Below, one piece after another: positions 1 to 11,165 of a stretch of DNA of 64,000 bases. Source of the DNA: CAVVJA01 sp963779485 (lineage in GTDB: Bacteria; Actinomycetota; Actinomycetes; Mycobacteriales; Jatrophihabitantaceae); contig CAVZYJ010000008.1 in the NCBI GenBank assembly GCA_963779485.1, positions 124,001-188,000 on the forward strand, written 5' to 3'. Numbering within the stretch: position 1 is the stretch's first letter; every line of letters begins with the position of its first letter. Made by a program: the position numbers and the translations under genes. The notes beneath the pieces are model-generated. The model was given only the letters and a program-made list of their open reading frames with translations. It was not told where the DNA came from and made no database searches.

Positions 1-1
1 G

Positions 2-1324
2 AGGGACAATCTCGACATCCAGTTCTTCGATGGCAAGACGACGCTGGCGACGGCCGACGCGATCGCCGTGACCAACGGCACGATCTCGACCGGAAAGGAT
101 TTCACGCTCGTGGAGCTCCCCGCCGATCCCGGCGAGCCGGACGACGTGGGAACGCCTTCCGTGTTGTCGCGACCGGAGACCGACGAGGGACCGCCGCGCC
201 TCCTTCCGGACGCCCCTCAGCATCGAGCGATCAAGGACGGAGAGGACTCCGACTGGTTTCAGATCGACGTGACGGCCGGGATGATCTACAGGGTCGCGCT
301 CTCGGCCGGCGGCGTCACGCTGTATGGCCCCACTGTCTCGGTATTCGACGGGACGACGAAACTCCCGGACACCTCGGCTTCGGCCACCCTCTTTACGGCG
401 TCCGGCTGGACGGCGCCTTCGTCCGGGACGCGTTGGATCGGCCTGTCGTCGTCCACTGCGGGCAGCTACACGCTCACGCTGACCGTGGGCGCGCCCGGAC
501 CGCCGACGCCGACGGTGACGTCCATTGCGCCGACGTCGGGGCCGGCGACGGGCGGGACGGCGATCACGATCACGGGGACTAATTTCGCGGCGGGCGCGAC
601 CGTGAAGATCGGCGGCGTCGCGGCGACCAGCGTCGTGTTCGTCGGAGCCACGACGATCACATGCAAGGCGCCGGCGCGGCCGGCGGGAGCGCTTTACGAC
701 GTGACGGTGACCAACACGAGCACGAAGTCCGGAACGCTGACGAAGGGTTGGCTGGCGGATTTCCTCGATGTGCCGCAGGCCTACATCTACCACGGGGCGA
801 TCGAGAAGGTGCTGCGGGCGGGGATCACGGCGGGATGTGGGGGAGGCAACTACTGCGCGCAGCAGCTGGTGACGCGGGACCAGATGTCGGTATTCATCCT
901 GCGGGGCGAGCATGGCGGCACCTACAGCCCGGCGGCGGCGACCGGGACCGTCTTCTCGGACGTGACGATCAACACGCCGTTCGCGAAGTGGATGGAGGAG
1001 TTCGCGAAGGAAGGAATCTCGACCGGGTGCGGGGGAGGCAGCCCGCCGCCGTACTGTCCGTCGCAGAACGTGACGCGCAACGCGATGGCGAAGTTCCTGC
1101 TGCTCGGCAAGCACGGGTCGAGCTTCAATCCGCCGGCGGCGACAGGGACGATCTTCTCGGATGTCCAGACGACGACGACGCTGGCGAAGTGGATGGAGGA
1201 GCTCAAGGCGGAAGGGATCACGGCAGGTTGCGCCGCGGGGGTCCCTCTGCCTTCGTTCTGCCCGGACGGCACCGTGACCCGGGGTGAAATGGCGAAATTC
1301 GTGCGCGCGACGTTCGGGCTATAG
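2..1324 (+). CDS. Secreted protein with PPC-like, IPT/TIG and S-layer-like repeats (5' partial)
   Basis: The reading frame is open to the left edge, so the start lies outside the window. In order it shows a PPC-like beta domain (DSDWFQIDV near residue 80), a Pro-rich linker, one IPT/TIG Ig-like domain (SIAPTSGPATGG to about residue 220), and three C-terminal repeats of about 60 residues. Each repeat has an aromatic-Asp-Val start, an AGITAGCGGG-type cysteine pair and a VTRDQM-type end. These resemble S-layer homology repeats, so cell-surface anchoring is likely (inference). The same IPT plus repeat tail ends the next gene. No indels are evident here, unlike its neighbours. The enzymatic or binding role of the missing N-terminus is unknown. 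Confidence 0.72.
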   Translation, partial: RDNLDIQFFDGKTTLATADAIAVTNGTISTGKDFTLVELPADPGEPDDVGTPSVLSRPETDEGPPRLLPDAPQHRAIKDGEDSDWFQIDVTAGMIYRVALSAGGVTLYGPTVSVFDGTTKLPDTSASATLFTASGWTAPSSGTRWIGLSSSTAGSYTLTLTVGAPGPPTPTVTSIAPTSGPATGGTAITITGTNFAAGATVKIGGVAATSVVFVGATTITCKAPARPAGALYDVTVTNTSTKSGTLTKGWLADFLDVPQAYIYHGAIEKVLRAGITAGCGGGNYCAQQLVTRDQMSVFILRGEHGGTYSPAAATGTVFSDVTINTPFAKWMEEFAKEGISTGCGGGSPPPYCPSQNVTRNAMAKFLLLGKHGSSFNPPAATGTIFSDVQTTTTLAKWMEELKAEGITAGCAAGVPLPSFCPDGTVTRGEMAKFVRATFGL

Positions 1325-1519
1325 CGCAGTTCGCCAAGGGGTTGGCCGCGGCTTCGATGCCCGCGGCCGACCCGGCTTCGTCGTGCGGCGGACGGCTGTT
1401 ATCATTTGCCGGCCGACGTTTTCCTTCCGCCGCCTGTTCAGGTTTCGGTCAGGGGTGCCTCCTCCCCGGGCCTTGCCTTGGAGGGGAGGCGGAAGCGAGG
1501 CGCCGGGCGTGAGGTCGAC

Positions 1520-3964
1520 ATGCGCCGCACCGCTCGTTTCGCCTGCGCTTGGGCCGTCTTCGCCGCCGGGACGGCCGCCGCAGCGGTCTCCGCTCAGACC
1601 CCCGTCACCGTAGCGGTCGACGCCGCGGCGGACCGCCATCCGATCAGTCCTCTCGTCTACGGGGTCGCCTATGGCGATGCCGCCTCTCTGTCCGACCTGA
1701 ACTGCCCGCTCAACCGGCTCGGCGGCAACAACACGAGCCGCTACAACTGGCAGGTCGAACGCCGACAACCGCGGCGCCGACTGGTATTTCGAGAGCATCG
1801 GCGACGGCTCGAGCGCGACGCCGGGCGAGCGTCGGCGACACGTTCATCTCGCAGAGCACGGCCGGCCGGCGCCCAGCCGATGCTGACGATCCCGATGATC
1901 GGCTGGGTCGCGCAAGCTCGGCGCCAACCGCGTCGAAGCTCGCGAGCTTCTCGATCGCGAAGTACGGCGCGCAGACGGGCAACGACTGGCAGTGGTATCC
2001 CGACGCCGGCAACGGCGTGCAGTCGGGCGGCAGCAACGTCACCGGCAACGATCCGACCGACGCCAACGTGCTCGTCGACTCGGCGTTCCAGCAGGCCTGG
2101 GTCGCAGCACCTCGTCGGCGACGTGGGGGCCGGCCTCCACCGGCGGCCTGCGCTACTACATTCTCGACAACGAGCCAGCCATCTGGCACTCGACGCATCG
2201 CGACGTCCATCCCGACCGGCGCCGACGATGGACGAGATCCGGCGACAAGATGATCGACTACGCCGCACGGATCAAGGACGGCGGACCCCGGCGCCCTCGT
2301 CGTCGGCCCGGAGGAGTGGGGCTGGAGCGGCTACTTCTACAGCGGCTACGACCAGCAGTACGGGAGCCGCGCACGGCTGGAGCTCGCTGCCCGACCGCGC
2401 CGCGCACGGCAACGCGCGACTATCTGCCGTGGCTGCTCGACGCAGTTGCAGGCCAGACGGCATCCGGCACGGGCGCCGGCTGCTCGACGTCTTCACCGTC
2501 CACTACTACCCGCAGGGCGGCGAGTTCGGCAACGACGTCTCAGCCGGCGATGCAGCAGCGCCGCAACCGTTCGACGCGCTCGCTCTGGGATCCGAACTAC
2601 GTCGACGAGACCTGGATCAACGACAAGGTGCAGCTCATCCCGCGTCTCAAGCGCGTGGGTCGAACACGTACTACTACCCGGCACGACAGATCGGCATCAC
2701 CGAGTACAACTGGGGCGCCGAAGCGCACATCAACGGCGCCACCGACGCAGGCCGACATCCTCGGCATCTTCGGCCGCGAAGGGTCTCGACCTCGCCACGC
2801 GCTGGACGACGCCGGACGCGTCCACGCCGACCTACAAGGCCATCAAGATGTACCGCAACTACGACGGCGCGAAGTCCACGTTCGGCGACACGAGCGTGCG
2901 GGCAGCGGCACCCGATCCCGACACGCTGTCGGCCTTCGCGGCGTTCCGTTCGGACGACGCGGCGCTGACGGTCATGGTCGTCACAAGATGTCTGACGGGT
3001 CGACGCGGCTCTCACAGTGAACCTCTCGAACTTCGCCGCCGGGCCGACCGCCCAGGTCTGGCAGCTCGACGCGTCGAACGCGATCACGCACCTCGCCGAC
3101 GTCGCCGTCGGGGGCGGCAGCCTCGCGGCGACGCTCCCGGCCCAGACCGTGACCCTCTTCGTGATTCCCGCGGCCGGCCTCGCCGTCTCCGCGGTCTCGC
3201 CGGCATCCGGGCCGGCGTCCGGAGGCAGCGCGCTCACGATCCGGGGCGCGGGGTTCGCCTCCGGCGCCGGCGTGGCGCTGTCGGGCTCCGCGGCCTCGGG
3301 GATCTCGGTCGCGGCGCCGCATCGCATCGACGCCACCTCCGGCGCGCACGCGCCGGGGCCGGCCGACGTCGTCGTATCGGTCGCCGGGAGCGGCAGCGCG
3401 ACGCTCGCGCGCGGCTTCTTCTTCGACTTTTTCGACGTCCCGGGCGGCAGCCTCTTCCACGACCCCGTCGTCGGAATCGCGCGCGCGGGCGTCACGTCCG
3501 GATGCGGCGGCGGCAACTATTGCCCGAACGTCCCGGTCACGCGCGCCGAGATGGCGGTCTTCGTCCTGCGCGGCGAGCACGGCGCGAGCTATCACCCGCC
3601 GTCGGCCACCGGGACGATCTTCGCGGACGTCCCGGCCGCCGCGCCGTTCGCGGACTGGATCGAGCGCTTCGCCTTCGAGGGCATCTCGGGAGGCTGCGGC
3701 GGGGGCAAATTCTGTCCCGACGCGCCCGTGACGCGGGATCAGATGGCGGCGTTTCTGCTGCGAGGAAAGCACGGCACCGCGTTTGCGCCGCCCGACGCGG
3801 AAGGGCTCTTTGCCGACGTCTCCGGTCCCTTCGCCAAATGGATCGAAGAGCTCGCCCGCGAGGGCGTGACCCTGGGCTGCGGCGGCGGGAACTTCTGTCC
3901 CTCGCTCACGGTCACCCGCGGACAGATGGCCGCGTTTCTGATTCGCGCTTTCGGTATCTCCTAA
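1520..3964 (+). CDS. GH44 family beta-glycosidase with C-terminal IPT/TIG and S-layer-like repeats (frameshifted)
   Basis: The ATG at 1520 begins a signal peptide (MRRTARFACAWAVFAAG). The mature N-terminus has the GH44 signature ISPLVYGVAYG and RLGGNNTSRYNW. Following the protein through at least ten frame changes between 1757 and 3010 recovers DNEPAIWHSTHRD, which holds the likely acid/base Glu, then VHYYPQGGEFGND and GITEYNWGAE with the likely nucleophile. GH44 enzymes cleave beta-1,4-glucans and xyloglucan. From 3017 the frame is intact and gives an IPT/TIG domain and three CGGG repeats like those of the preceding gene. The enzyme is therefore probably exported and surface-held. The indels are mostly extra single bases and are probably sequence error. 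Confidence 0.8.
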
Positions 3965-4013
3965 AGCCGGTCCTCGGGCTATACTGAGCGCTCCAATCCC
4001 GACTGGAGGACTT

Positions 4014-4559
4014 CTGGGCATTTTCGTCAAGACCGATGCGCCGTCTTCGAACAACGTGCGCGACCTGCGCGACAACCTGGTCAACGACGGGACGCGCGGG
4101 CCGACGGTCATCGGGCCGCAGGCGATCGTCGTCGGCGAGATCTCGGGCGACGAGGACCTCCTCGTCGAGGGACGAGTCGAAGGAAAGATCCGCACCGACC
4201 GAAAGGTCACGATCGGCGGGACCGGCGACATCAAAGGGGACGTGCTGGCGCGGTCCGTCGTGGTGGCCGGAAAAGTCGAGGGGCAGATCATGTGTCAGGA
4301 GCGCGCCGAGCTCCTCGCCTCGGCCGAGGTCAAGGGCAGCGTCCAGGCCCCCAAGGTCGTGATTGCCGAAGGCGCGAAGCTGCAGGGCAGCGTGGCCATG
4401 TCCGTCCCGAGCGTCGCGACCCCGCCGCCTCGAAACAGCCCTCCTGAGGCCGGCCGGGCAGTCACGTCGGGATTCGAAGGGGAAACGGCGAAGGGGAGAC
4501 GCCGAGCGCCTCCGCCGGCGTCACGTCGCTCCAGGTTTCGCCGCCGTTGCCCGTCTTGA
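4014..4559 (+). CDS. Bactofilin (polymer-forming cytoskeletal protein)
   Basis: The core PTVIGPQAIVVGEISGDEDL, VEGKIRTDRKVTIGGTGDIK and AKLQGSVAMS is the right-handed beta-helix of bactofilins, which self-assemble into filaments that organise envelope growth. GGAGGA at 4005-4010 lies just before CTTCTGGGCATTTTC. Bactofilins usually start MGIF, and inserting one A (CTTCATGGGC) would restore that start, so the apparent non-ATG start is probably a base deletion; the first GTG in frame is 4056. The C-terminus after residue about 125 reads poorly. A one-base shift near 4430 would end the protein at 4447 and remove the overlap with the convergent gene. Confidence 0.82.
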   Translation: MGIFVKTDAPSSNNVRDLRDNLVNDGTRGPTVIGPQAIVVGEISGDEDLLVEGRVEGKIRTDRKVTIGGTGDIKGDVLARSVVVAGKVEGQIMCQERAELLASAEVKGSVQAPKVVIAEGAKLQGSVAMSVPSVATPPPRNSPPEAGRAVTSGFEGETAKGRRRAPPPASRRSRFRRRCPS

Positions 4560-4988
4560 AGAGTCCGCCTCCCGAAGCGTAGAGCGTGTTCGGATCCGAC
4601 GGATCCATCGACATCTCGGTCAGGAATCGGACCGGTGCGCGAGGCCGGAGCGTCCACGGGGCTCCCGGCCCGCTCCGTATGCCGAGGGTTCCGTCGTTCA
4701 ATCCGGCGAAAAGAGCGCCGGGGCTCAGCGGGTGCGTCGCGAGCCGCTCGACGGGCGTTGCCTGCAGTCCGGTGCTGCGAGCAGACCACTCCTTGCCGCC
4801 ATCGCTCGAACGGAAGACGCCCCTGGACAGCGAGCCGGCATAGAGTCTCGCGGAATCGCTCGGATCGACCGCGACCACGCGGACGTCGTCCGGCAGCCCG
4901 CTCGAGGCGTTCCAGTGCGTCCCTCCGTCGACCGACCAGAAGATTCCGTGCCCCTTCGTGACGGCCCAGCCGCGCCCGTCGTCTTCAC
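4462..4988 (-). pseudogene. BNR/sortilin-type beta-propeller fragment
   Basis: Two frames of the minus strand join into a propeller sequence: GIFWSVDGGTHWNASSG, VVAVDPSDSARLYAGS, RGVFRSSDGGKEW, MDPSDPNTLYASGGGLFKTG. SxDGGxxW and VDPxxPxxLYAG are BNR repeat hallmarks. Only about two to three blades are present. No convincing start is seen, and the 5' end runs into the upstream region of the divergent aminotransferase. It could be a 3' remnant of a longer secreted protein, or a complete gene broken by indels. It is unrelated in position to the much larger BNR protein at 7.9-11.2 kb. Confidence 0.5.
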
Positions 4989-5016
4989 TTCCCGCCGAAG
5001 GTAGAATCCGGGCTCC

Positions 5017-6296
5017 GTGAGCCCCGTTCCGACGTCCGTGCCGAAGGTCTCGAGCCGCGGCAGGCCATGCCCGCCTCGCCGATCCGCAAGCTGATGCCGC
5101 TCGCCGACGAGGCGAAGCGGCGCGGCGTGCACGTCTATCACCTGAACATCGGCCAGCCGGACATCGAGACGCCGCCGAGATGCGCGAGCGTCTCGGAAGC
5201 TCGACGGACGGTCTTCGCGTACTCGCCGTCGGGCGGAACGCCGGAGTATCTCGGCTCGCTGCAGCGACTACTACGGCAAGCTCGGCGTCCCTCTGGCGCG
5301 ACGAGCTCGTCGCGACGACCGGCGGCAGCGAGGCGATCCTCTTCGCCTTCCTGGTCTGCGCGGACGCGGGAGACGAGATTCTCGTCGTCGAGCCCTTCTA
5401 CACGAACTATCGCTCGTTCGCGACGATGGCGGGGGTGACGTCTGGGCCGTGCCGCCGCGGCGAGGACGGGTTCCACCTGCCGCCGCGCGAGGTGTGGGAG
5501 CGGGCGCTCACGCCGCGCACGCGGCTCGTCCTGCTCTGCAATCCGAACAATCCGACGGGCACCGTGTACACCGACGACGAGCTCAGATGGTGGCGGAGCT
5601 CTGCCGCGACCACGGGCTCTTTCTCGTCGTGCGACGAGGTCTATCGCGAGTTCGTCTACGACGGCCGCCAGGCCAACAGCGCGCTTGCAGCTGCCGGGCT
5701 TCGAGACGAACGTCGTCGTCGTGGACAGCCTCTCGAAGCGCTACAGCGCCTGCGGCATCCGGCTCGGCGCCTCGTGACGCGCAACCGCGACGTCTATCAG
5801 GCCGCGCTCCGCATGGCGCAGGGACGGCTCTCGCCGCCGGGGCTCGCGCAGTTCGTCGCCGTCGGGATGAAGGACCTGCCGCCGACGTACACGGCCTCCA
5901 TCGTGGCCGAGTATCAGAAGCGGCGCGATCTGCTCTTCGAGGGACTGCGCGGCCTCCCGGGCGTCTTCCTGACGAAGCCGGAGGGAGCGTTCTATTTCGT
6001 CGCGCGGCTGCCGGTCGACGACAGCGAGGACTTCGCGCGCTTGCTGCTCGCGGACTTCGAGCTCGACGGTCGCACCGTGATGGTCGCGCCGGCGAGCGGT
6101 TTCTACGCGACGCCGGGTCTCGGGAGCAACGAGGTGCGCATCGCCTACGTGCTCAAGGAAGAGGATCTTCGGGCGTCGATCCGGATCCTCGGCGCCGCGC
6201 TCGAGGCGCTACGCCCGCCGGCCGGCGGCTCGGGAGCCGGCGGCTGCGGCCGCCGCGGCGCCGGGACCGGATTTCGCCGTGCCGGCCGAGAGCTGA
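5017..6296 (+). CDS. Class I/II PLP-dependent aminotransferase (frameshifted)
   Basis: The composite protein follows fold-type I aminotransferases: MPASPIRKLMPLADEAK, LNIGQPDIETPP, YSPSGGTPEYLGS, CNPNNPTGTVYTDDEL, then VVVDSLSKRYSACGIRLG with the PLP lysine in SLSKR, and GAFYFVARLPV. The family transfers amino groups between an amino acid (often Asp, Ala or aromatic) and a 2-oxoacid; the substrate cannot be fixed from sequence. The start is uncertain: GTG at 5017 with an indel before MPAS, or the ATG at 5067. At least six indels are evident between 5180 and 5770. The restored end is about 6296, 65 bases before the aldehyde dehydrogenase, so the two may be co-transcribed. Confidence 0.8.
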
Positions 6297-6361
6297 CGCC
6301 CAACTCACCCGGGAACTTCGCGCGGCACGATCCCGCGCTTCGGAACGAGGAGGATTTTCCG

Positions 6362-7880
6362 ATGACCACCGAGCTGGCGCTCGAGACCCAGTCCAACTAC
6401 ATCGGCGGCAAGTGGGTGCCCGCCGCCTCGGGCAAGACGTTCGAAGACCGAAACCCGGCCGACAAGGACGATCTCGTCGGCGTCTTCGCCGAAGGCGGCG
6501 CGGCGGACGTCGAGGCGGCGGTCGCGGCCGCGAAGAAGGCCTTCCCGGCCTGGCGCGACACGCCGGCGCCGCGGCGCGCGGAGATCCTGTACGCCGCCGG
6601 GCGACATCCTCGAGCGCGACAAGGAGAAGCTCGCGCGGCTCATGACGCGCGAGATGGGGAAGGTCCTGACGGAGACGCGCGGCGACGTCCAGGAGGCCAT
6701 CGACATGGCCTTCCTCGCCGCGGGCGAGGGCCGGCGCCTGCTTCGGGTACACGACGCCGTCGGAGCTGCCGAACAAGTTCGCGATGTCGCGTGCGCCAGC
6801 CGATCGGCGTCTGCGCGTTCGTCACGCCCTGGAACTTCCCGATGGCGATCCCGGCGTGGAAGTCGATGGCGGCGCTGATCGTGCGGCAACACGATCGTCA
6901 TCAAGCCCGCCACGGACACGCCGCTCTCGGTCGTCACTTCGCGCGCGTCCTCGAGGAGGCGGGTCTCCCGCCCGGCGTCTTCAACGTCGTCACGGGCGGC
7001 GGCGCGAAGGTCGGCGATGCCGCTCGTCACGCATCCGCGACGTCAAGGTCGTCTCCTTCACGGGCTCGACCGAGGTCGGACAGACGCATCAACGACGCGT
7101 GCGCGCCGACGTTCAAGCACGTCCACCTCGAGATGGGCGGCAAGAACGCGATTCTCGTCATGGACGACGCGGACGTCGAGCTCGCCGTCGACGGCGCGGT
7201 CTGGGGCGCCTTCGGCACGACCGGCCAGCGCTGCACGGCGTCCTCGCGCCTGCTCGTCCACAAGAAGGTCTACGACGACTTCTCGGCGAAGCTCGCCGAG
7301 CGGGCGAACGACGCTGAAGGTCGGCAACGGCCTCGACGCGACGATCGAGATGGGCCCGTGCGTCAACGAGAAGCCAGCTCGACACGGTCGCGCGCTACGT
7401 CGAGATCGGAAAGGAGGAAGGGCGCGAAGCTCGTCGCCGGCGGCCGAAGCTCTCGCGACGGGCAAGCACGCGAAGGGCTGGTTCTTCGCGCCGACGGTCT
7501 TCGCCGACGCGACGCCAGGATGCGCATCGCGCGCGAGGAGATCTTCGGGCCGGTGACGACGGTCGTGCCGATCGGCTCGCTCGAGGAGGGGATCCGGATC
7601 GCGAACGCCGTGCGACTACGGGCTCTCGTCGGCTCGATCTACACGCGGGACGTGAACAAGGCCTTCACCGCGATGCGGGACTTCGAGACCGGCATCTTCT
7701 ACGTGAACTCGTCCGACGATCGGCGCCGAGGTCCACCTGCCGTTCGGCGGCATCAAGGACACCGGCAACGGCCACCGCGAGGCGGGCATCGCCGGCCTCG
7801 ACGTGTTCACGGAGTGGAAGTCGATCTACGTGGACTTCTCGGGACGACTGCAGAAGGCGCAGATCGACACGCACGAATAA
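6362..7880 (+). CDS. NAD(P)-dependent aldehyde dehydrogenase (frameshifted)
   Basis: The ATG at 6362 follows a good AGGAGG site. The composite protein of about 500 residues has the ALDH core: TPWNFPMAIPAWK and IVIKPA (cofactor binding), SFTGSTEVG (Rossmann loop), HLEMGGKN (general-base Glu), GQRCTASSR (catalytic Cys) and EEIFGPV. It oxidises an aldehyde to the acid. The overall pattern resembles the semialdehyde/piperideine-carboxylate branch, so with the upstream aminotransferase it may act in amino-acid catabolism (inference). About a dozen single-base indels break the frame, most of them insertions such as the extra G near 6600. The C-terminus TEWKSIYVDFSGRLQ is intact. Confidence 0.85.
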
Positions 7881-7901
7881 GTCGGCGCAGGAGGCGGGGC
7901 G

Positions 7902-10900
7902 ATGATCGGGAGAGCGAGCTCTTCGGGCGGTTCGTGTGTCTTCTGGCCGGCCTCGCGGCGGGCGCCGCGGCGCCGCCGGCGGGCGAGAAGGCCGACAAGG
8001 CCGAGAAGACCGACAAGAAAGACGACAGCCTGTCCGCCGTCTACGGCGGCATGGAGTTTCGCAACATCGGCCCGTTCCGCGGCGGCCGCGTCGACGCCGT
8101 CACGGGCGTGCGCGGACAGCCGCTCGTCTTCTACTTCGGCGGCGACGGGCGGCGGCGTCTGGAAGACGGTCGACGGCGGCTCCAACTGGCGGCCGATGTC
8201 CGACAAGGACTTCCAGACGGGCTCGGTCGGCGCGATCGCCGTCGCCGAGTCCGACCCGAACGTCGTCTACGTCGGGAATGGGCGAGTCGGCGATCCGCGG
8301 CAACGTCTCCCACGGCGACGGCGTGTACAAGTCGACCGACGGCGGGCAAGACGTGGATCAACGTCGGGCCTGAAGGACACGTACCAGATCTCGCGCGTCC
8401 GCGTCCACCCGAAGGACTCCGAACCTCGTCTACGTCGCGGCGCACGGCCACGTCTGGGGCCCGAACGCCGAGCGCGGCATCTTCCGGTCGAAGGACGGCG
8501 GCAAGACCTGGGAGAAGGTCCTCTTCGTATCGCGACAAGACCGGCGCCTCGGACCTCGTGCATGGATCCCGACGAACCCGCGCATCCTCTACGCCGGCTT
8601 CTGGCAGGTGTACCGCAAGCCCTGGACGCTCTCGTCGGGCGGCACCGAGCGGCGGCTTGTACCAGTCGACCGACGGCGGCGACACCTGGAAGAAGCTCGC
8701 GCGGCGGGCTGCCCGAGGGCGTCGTCGGCAACATCGGCGTCGCCATCTCGGCCGCGCGCCCCGACCGCGATCTGGGCGATCGTCGAGGCCGAGAAGGGCG
8801 GCGTCTATCGCTCCGACGACGGCGGCGAGAAGTGGACGCGCATGAACTCGGAGAACAAGCTCCGCCAGCGCGCCTGGTACTACACGCAGATCTACGCCGA
8901 CCCGAAGAACGCCGACACGGTCTACGTGCTGAACGTCGGGATCTTCCGCTCGAACGACGGCGGCAAGACCTTCGACGCCGATCCGCGTGCCGCACGGCGA
9001 CAACCACGACCTGTGGATCGATCCGGACGACCCGCAGCGGATGATCGAGGGCAACGACGGCGGCGCCACCGTCTCGTTCAACGGCGGCCGCACGCTGGTC
9101 GACCGCTGCTACAACCAGCCGACGGCGCAGTTCTATCGCGTCATCACGGACGACCACTTCCCGTACCGCATCTACGGCGCGCAGCAGGACAACACGACGG
9201 TCGCGCATCGCGAGCCGCGGCCGGGGCGGCGCGATCGGCCTGACGGACTGGTACGACGTGGGCGGCGGCGAGAGCGGCTAGATCGCGCCGAAGCCCGGCG
9301 ATCCCGACGTCGTCTACGCCGGCTCCTACGGCGGCGAGATCACGCGATACGACCACAGGACCGAGGAGCAGCCGCGCAGGTCGTCGCGTGGCCGCAGCTC
9401 GCGATCGGGCTCGGCGCGCGAAGGACCTGAAGTACCGCTTCCAGTGGAACGCGCCGATCCTCATCTCGCCGCACGACCCGAACACGCTCTACCACGGCGC
9501 GCAGAAGCTGCTCGCAGCCGCGACGAGGGGCAGTCGTGGGCGGAGATCGTCGCCCGGACCTCACGCGCAACGACCGGCGAAGCAGGAGCAAATCCGGCGG
9601 CCCGATCACCAAGGACGACACGGGCATCGAGGTCTACGACACGATCTTCACGATCGTCCGAGTCGCCGGCACGAGGCCGGCGTGCTCTGGGTCGGGCACC
9701 GACGACGGCCTCGTGCACGTGACGCGCGACGGCGGCGAAGACCTGGCAGAACGTGACGCCGAAGGGCATGCCGGAGTGGATCCAGATCAACGCGATCGAC
9801 GTCGTCGCCGCACGACACGGGCGCGGCCTACGTCGCGGCGACGATGTACAAGCTCGACGACTTCCGTCCGTACCTCTACAAGACGACCGACTACGGCAAG
9901 ACCTGGACGAAGATCGTGACCGGCATCCCGGATCGCGCGCTTCACGCGCGTCGTGCGCGAGGACCCGGTCGCGGCGCGGGCTGCTCTACGCCGGGACGGA
10001 GCTCGGCCTCTACGTCTCCTTCGACGACGGCGCGAGCTGGCAGCCGTTCCAGCGGAACCTGCCCGTCGACGCCGATCACCGACCTGACGGTCAAGGACGG
10101 CGACCTCGTCGTCGCGACGCAGGGCCGCTCGTTCTGGGTGCTCGACGACCTGACGCCGCTGCGCGACTACAAGGACGCGATCCGCGGCAGAAGCGCTCCA
10201 TCTCTTCGCGCCCCCGCCGTCGGTCCGGTTTCCGGGCGGAGGCTTCGGCGGCGACGACGACGAGCGCCGAGGCTCGACGTCGGGCAAGAATCCGCCCGCG
10301 GGCGTGCTCGATCACCTACTGGCTGAAGGACAAGCCCAGGGACAGCGACAAGCTCACGGTCGAGATCCTCGACGGCGACACGCTGCTGCGCTCCTACACG
10401 AACGAGAAGAAGGACAAGGACAAGGGGAAGGAGAGGGCGGACGACGACGACCGCGCCGACAAGCCGCTCGAACCGAAGGCCGGGTTGAACCGGATCGTGT
10501 GGGACATGCGCATCCTGCGGCCGACGCTGCTGCCGAAGGCGATCTCTGGGGCAGCGACCGCGGACCGATGGTCGCGCCCGGCAAGTACACCGTGAAGGTG
10601 CGGTGGAACGAGTCAGGAACAGACGCAGGGCTTCGAGGTCGTGCCGCGTCCGGGGATCGCGGCGACGGCGGCGGATCTGGAGGCCGCAGTTCCGGCTGCT
10701 CCGCGACACGCGCGACGGGCTCTCGGCGACGCACGAGGCGGTGCAGCAGATCCGCGACGTCAAAGCGCAGATCCAGACCGTCGAAGACCACGCGGAGCGG
10801 CTCGGCAAGGGCTCGGCGCTGAAGGACGAGGGGAAGGCGCTCTCCGACAAGCTGACGGCGATCGAGAAGAAGCTCGTCAATCCGGACATCAAGGCGAACC

Positions 10901-11165
10901 AGGATCCGCTCAACTTCCCGCCCGCGCTCGATCACCAGTTCGCGGGGCTCGCCTCGGTGCGTCTCGAGCGCCGACGCGAAGCCGACCGATTCGTCGGCCG
11001 TCTACTACAAGCAGATCCGCGGAGAGCTCGACGGGATCCTGAAGGAGCTGCAGGCGGTGCTCGACGGCGACCTGGCGGCGTTCAACCGCTCGGTGGAGCA
11101 GGCCGGAATTCCGCCGGTCGTGGCGGCGCCGGCGAAGGCACCCGGGCTCGAAGACCTCGAGCTAG
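7902..11165 (+). CDS. Large secreted BNR/sortilin-like beta-propeller protein (frameshifted)
   Basis: The ATG at 7902 has AGGAGG upstream and leads, after one early indel, into a signal peptide (VCLLAGLAAGAAAP). The composite protein of about 1,070 residues opens with YGGMEFRNIGPFRGGRVDAV, then many SxDGGxTW blades (VYKSTDGG, IFRSKDGGKTW, LYQSTDGGDTW, VYRSDDGGEKW, LYKTTDYGKTW), and ends in a beta domain and a helical tail. This architecture is common in Acidobacteriota and Bacteroidota exported proteins labelled glycosyl hydrolase or sortilin-like, but no activity is proven. Roughly 35 indels occur. The stop overlaps the stop of the convergent rluD in a shared CTAG. Confidence 0.75.

Noticed and set aside
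2674..4291. Long minus-strand open frames opposite the GH44 and bactofilin genes
   Set aside because: They are GC-rich shadows of recognised plus-strand proteins, with no motif of their own and Arg/Ala-rich composition.
5180..8845. A single 1,221-codon open frame across aminotransferase, ALDH and BNR genes
   Set aside because: It is produced by indels linking frames of three separate proteins, each with its own start, ribosome site and family; not a natural fusion.
1757..11100. Programmed ribosomal frameshifting as the cause of split genes
   Set aside because: Shifts are too many, mostly outside slippery runs, and occur in housekeeping genes such as ileS and def.
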